DNA from: Candidatus Cloacimonadota bacterium
GTDB lineage: Bacteria > Cloacimonadota > Cloacimonadia > Cloacimonadales > Cloacimonadaceae
Assembly: GCA_023228285.1 (NCBI GenBank)
Contig: JALOBM010000086.1
Span: 1-7,179 of the forward strand
Length of the DNA: 7,179 nucleotides
Direction: 5' to 3'
The notes under the pieces are model-generated. The model had not been told where the DNA came from. It saw only the letters and a program-made list of their open reading frames with translations, and did not search any database. Position numbers and translations under genes: made by a program. Below, piece after piece: positions 5,279-7,179 of the stretch (within the stretch, counting starts at the first letter, position 1; the number at the start of each line of letters is the position of its first letter).

Positions 5279-6649
5279 TTAATTATCTTTGCGTGACATC
5301 AAGACGACTGTCTCAACGTGCCCCGTCTGGGGGAACATGTCAAAGGGCTGTATGTTTTTTATTGCGTAACCGCATGAGGTCAGGCTCTTTATGTCTCGCG
5401 CAAGTGTTGCGGGACCGCAGGAAACGTAGACTATTTTTTGCGGTGATATCTTTATTATTGAGGCAATTACTCTGGGATCGCATCCTGTCCTTGGAGGATC
5501 AAGCACCACGGTATCGAATTTTTCGTCTGAAAGAGCCTCTGAAATATCTTCGGCTGACCCGGAATGTCCCGTGATGTTGTCAAGTCCGTTGAGTTCCGCG
5601 TTGATCTTGAGGTATTTCGAAGCCTGGGGCCACTCCTCCACTGCTGTTACGTGTTTTGCTTTATCAGAGAGGAATGCAGTCAGAGTTCCGGCTCCGGAAT
5701 ACAGTTCAAGTATATTTTTGGGAGATCCCCCTGCCGCCATCGTTGAAGCGTATTTGTAAAGCGCATGAGCCTGCTCAGAATTGATCTGGAAGAAGGAGGA
5801 TATCTCAAAGTTGAATCTGTACTTTCCAAGCACTTCCTGCATAACTGTCTCGCCATATATTGAAGAGAAATCATCTCCCCAGATGAAGTTGCCTTTTGAA
5901 AAGTTTTTGTTGAAGACCATGCCAGTAAGATAATCTGAATGTCCCTCAGATATATTTTTAAGCTTCCTCGCCTCATCGCTGTCAGCAGATCTGCCCGCAA
6001 CAACTCCGCATAAGCTGTGATCTGTAAATTTTGCTGTCCGAAACACTAAGTGTCTTATAAAACCCATAAGATGGTTACTCTTGTCACTCCATCCCTCAAG
6101 ACCCGCCTCTTTCAAGTCGTTGATAATTGAGATCACGTTTGATTCCAGCTTTGGAAGCAGTACAGGACAGCCTGTAAACGGAACAATATCGTGGCTTCGG
6201 TTTTTATAGAATCCGGCAAGAAATTTTTCCCTGCGATCAGTCTGTACAGGAAGGGCGGCCTTGTTTCTGTAGCCCCACTCGGATGGTGAGGGAATGCAAT
6301 TATTAACTGAGGGATCCGGTACTCCCCCTATCCTTTTGACAGCGTCGCAGACAGTTTTTGTCTTAAGCTTGAGCTGTGACGCGTAATCTATGTGCTGGAG
6401 CTGACATCCTCCGCACTTCCCGTAAACGGGGCAAAGGGGCTTTATTCTTATGGATGAGTCATTATGCCTAACGATGACTTTTGCTGTCGCGTAATTCTTC
6501 TTTGCATGGACTATGCGGCACGTGACCTCTTCTTGAGGAAGCGCATCGGGAACAAAGACAACGAAGCGTTCATCCCCGAGCCTTACTATGCCCTCCCCTT
6601 CGTTGTTTATCTCTGTAATTTTAAACTTCTTTATTTCTCCCTGAAGCAT
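5279..6649 (-). CDS. rlmD: 23S rRNA (uracil-C5)-methyltransferase, RlmD/RumA family
   Basis: A 456-residue SAM-dependent RNA methyltransferase that makes 5-methyluridine in 23S rRNA (U1939 in E. coli; some Gram-positive relatives also modify U747). Domains in order: N-terminal TRAM-like OB fold (about 1-60), a [4Fe-4S] cluster site with C73, C79, C82 and C161 spaced as in E. coli RumA, a central domain, and a Rossmann methyltransferase domain (about 285-456). Key motifs are FFQIN (286-290), the SAM loop LELYSGAG (314-321), DPPRTG (384-389), the catalytic nucleophile C411 in YVSCGPATLARD and the base E446 in TGHVETVVLM. The 35-residue spacing of nucleophile and base equals that of RumA. GGAGGG lies 5 bases before the ATG. 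The target uridine is inferred from family only. The gene is complete. Confidence 0.93.
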   Translation of the reverse strand: MLQGEIKKFKITEINNEGEGIVRLGDERFVVFVPDALPQEEVTCRIVHAKKNYATAKVIVRHNDSSIRIKPLCPVYGKCGGCQLQHIDYASQLKLKTKTVCDAVKRIGGVPDPSVNNCIPSPSEWGYRNKAALPVQTDRREKFLAGFYKNRSHDIVPFTGCPVLLPKLESNVISIINDLKEAGLEGWSDKSNHLMGFIRHLVFRTAKFTDHSLCGVVAGRSADSDEARKLKNISEGHSDYLTGMVFNKNFSKGNFIWGDDFSSIYGETVMQEVLGKYRFNFEISSFFQINSEQAHALYKYASTMAAGGSPKNILELYSGAGTLTAFLSDKAKHVTAVEEWPQASKYLKINAELNGLDNITGHSGSAEDISEALSDEKFDTVVLDPPRTGCDPRVIASIIKISPQKIVYVSCGPATLARDIKSLTSCGYAIKNIQPFDMFPQTGHVETVVLMSRKDN

Positions 6650-6675
6650 GTTCTCCCTCCAAAAAGGCCGTATAG

Positions 6676-6704
6676 AAAAAGGGGCAGGGAAATCTCCCTG
6701 CCCC
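6676..6704 (-). terminator. Strong intrinsic terminator of korC
   Basis: A perfect 10 bp G+C-rich stem (GGGGCAGGGA 6681-6690 with TCCCTGCCCC 6695-6704) closes a 4-base loop. On the minus strand it is followed by TTTTTCTAT. It lies 27 bases past the korC stop and 27 bases before the rlmD ATG, so rlmD is read either by leakage or from a promoter within this short gap that I could not identify. Confidence 0.9.
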
Positions 6705-6731
6705 CTCTGATAGATTATATCAGATGTGCTT

Positions 6732-7179
6732 CTACTTCCTTGCGGCCATTGCCTCGTCCATCATCTGGTATCCGTATTCAAAGGCCTTTTCGTTAAGTTC
6801 TTCCGTGCCCTTGGGTACTCTTGCAAGAATAGCCTTTTTGATCGCTTCGGGCTTTGTAAGGTTCTTTACTTCAAGGACCTTTGCAGCTGTGCCAAGTGCC
6901 ACCATGTTGACTACGAGCTCACGGCCGAGCTTCTCTCTTGCTGTTCTTACTATTGGGAGAAGGTATACATCGGCATCAAGTTTCGGGGGCTCTGTTACAA
7001 AGAAATCGTCAAGGATGACGGTTGCGCCCTTTGCTGTGTCGTGGCTGTACTGGTCACATGCCTTCTGAGTAAGGATGACCTGAAGATTGGGATGTGCTGC
7101 CTTCGGGTAGTCTATCTCAGCGCGGTCATATACGACTTCTGATTTGGAAGCCCCGCCGCGGGCTTCGGGACCGTATGCC
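6732..7179 (-). CDS. korC: 2-oxoacid:ferredoxin oxidoreductase gamma subunit, 3' part
   Basis: The last 148 codons of a gamma subunit of the 2-oxoglutarate/pyruvate ferredoxin oxidoreductase family; the 5' end lies beyond the window. These enzymes oxidatively decarboxylate 2-oxoacids to acyl-CoA and reduce ferredoxin in the cytosol of anaerobes. The visible start is the family signature YGPEARGGASKSEVVYD followed by AEIDYP, then ACDQYS, DDFFV and the C-terminal NMVALGTAAKVLEV, AIKKAI and GTEELNEKAFEYGY segments. About 30-40 N-terminal residues with the glycine-rich start are missing. The motif set fits KorC (2-oxoglutarate) best, but PorG or VorC cannot be excluded from this fragment. It ends with TAG at 6732-6734 before a strong terminator, so it is probably the last gene of a kor operon continuing to the right. 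Confidence 0.88.
   Translation of the reverse strand, partial: AYGPEARGGASKSEVVYDRAEIDYPKAAHPNLQVILTQKACDQYSHDTAKGATVILDDFFVTEPPKLDADVYLLPIVRTAREKLGRELVVNMVALGTAAKVLEVKNLTKPEAIKKAILARVPKGTEELNEKAFEYGYQMMDEAMAARK

Noticed and set aside
6724..7142. Two overlapping plus-strand frames opposite korC
   Set aside because: Both are antisense to the gamma-subunit frame, which has clear family motifs and a terminator at the right place.

Overview
The window looks like bacterial chromosome from an anaerobe. Every gene I can support lies on the minus strand, so transcription runs from high to low coordinates. The right end holds the last 148 codons of a 2-oxoacid:ferredoxin oxidoreductase gamma subunit (korC-like), which points to ferredoxin-dependent anaerobic metabolism. 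A complete RlmD-type 23S rRNA methyltransferase follows. Together they suggest Synergistota or a clostridial Firmicute, but the sequence alone does not settle the phylum.

Layout from right to left. (1) 6732-7179: korC 3' part, ended by a strong intrinsic terminator at 6676-6704. (2) 5279-6649: rlmD, ended by a nested-hairpin terminator at about 5200-5253. (3) 5072-5163: three degenerate tandem 30-31 bp repeats marking a junction. (4) 1603-5132: a more A+T-rich arsenic-resistance block in the order acr3 (5' end missing), arsD, arsA, a Cys-rich HesB/IscA-like gene, arsC (only the first 20 or so codons left). (5) 128-1602: a complete IS3-family (IS150-group) insertion sequence with orfA, orfB, an A7 frameshift site, matching 25 bp terminal inverted repeats and its own promoter. 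(6) 1-127: the last 17 codons of an unrelated protein and a probable terminator.

The arsenic block is broken at both ends. The acr3 efflux pump lacks its start and first membrane helices where it meets the repeats downstream of rlmD. The arsC arsenate reductase is cut just after its catalytic CX5R loop by the IS. No target-site duplication is visible and the far side of the IS is not arsC, so an IS-mediated deletion or IS-IS recombination probably removed the rest of arsC and whatever lay beyond it. ArsD and ArsA keep all their metal-binding cysteines and nucleotide-binding motifs, so the chaperone and ATPase core is intact between a damaged pump and a damaged reductase.

I do not see a clearly new defence or mobile system. 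The observations most worth checking are the Cys-rich HesB-like protein in the ars operon, the tandem repeats at the acr3 junction, and the long structured palindrome between orfB and the IS end.
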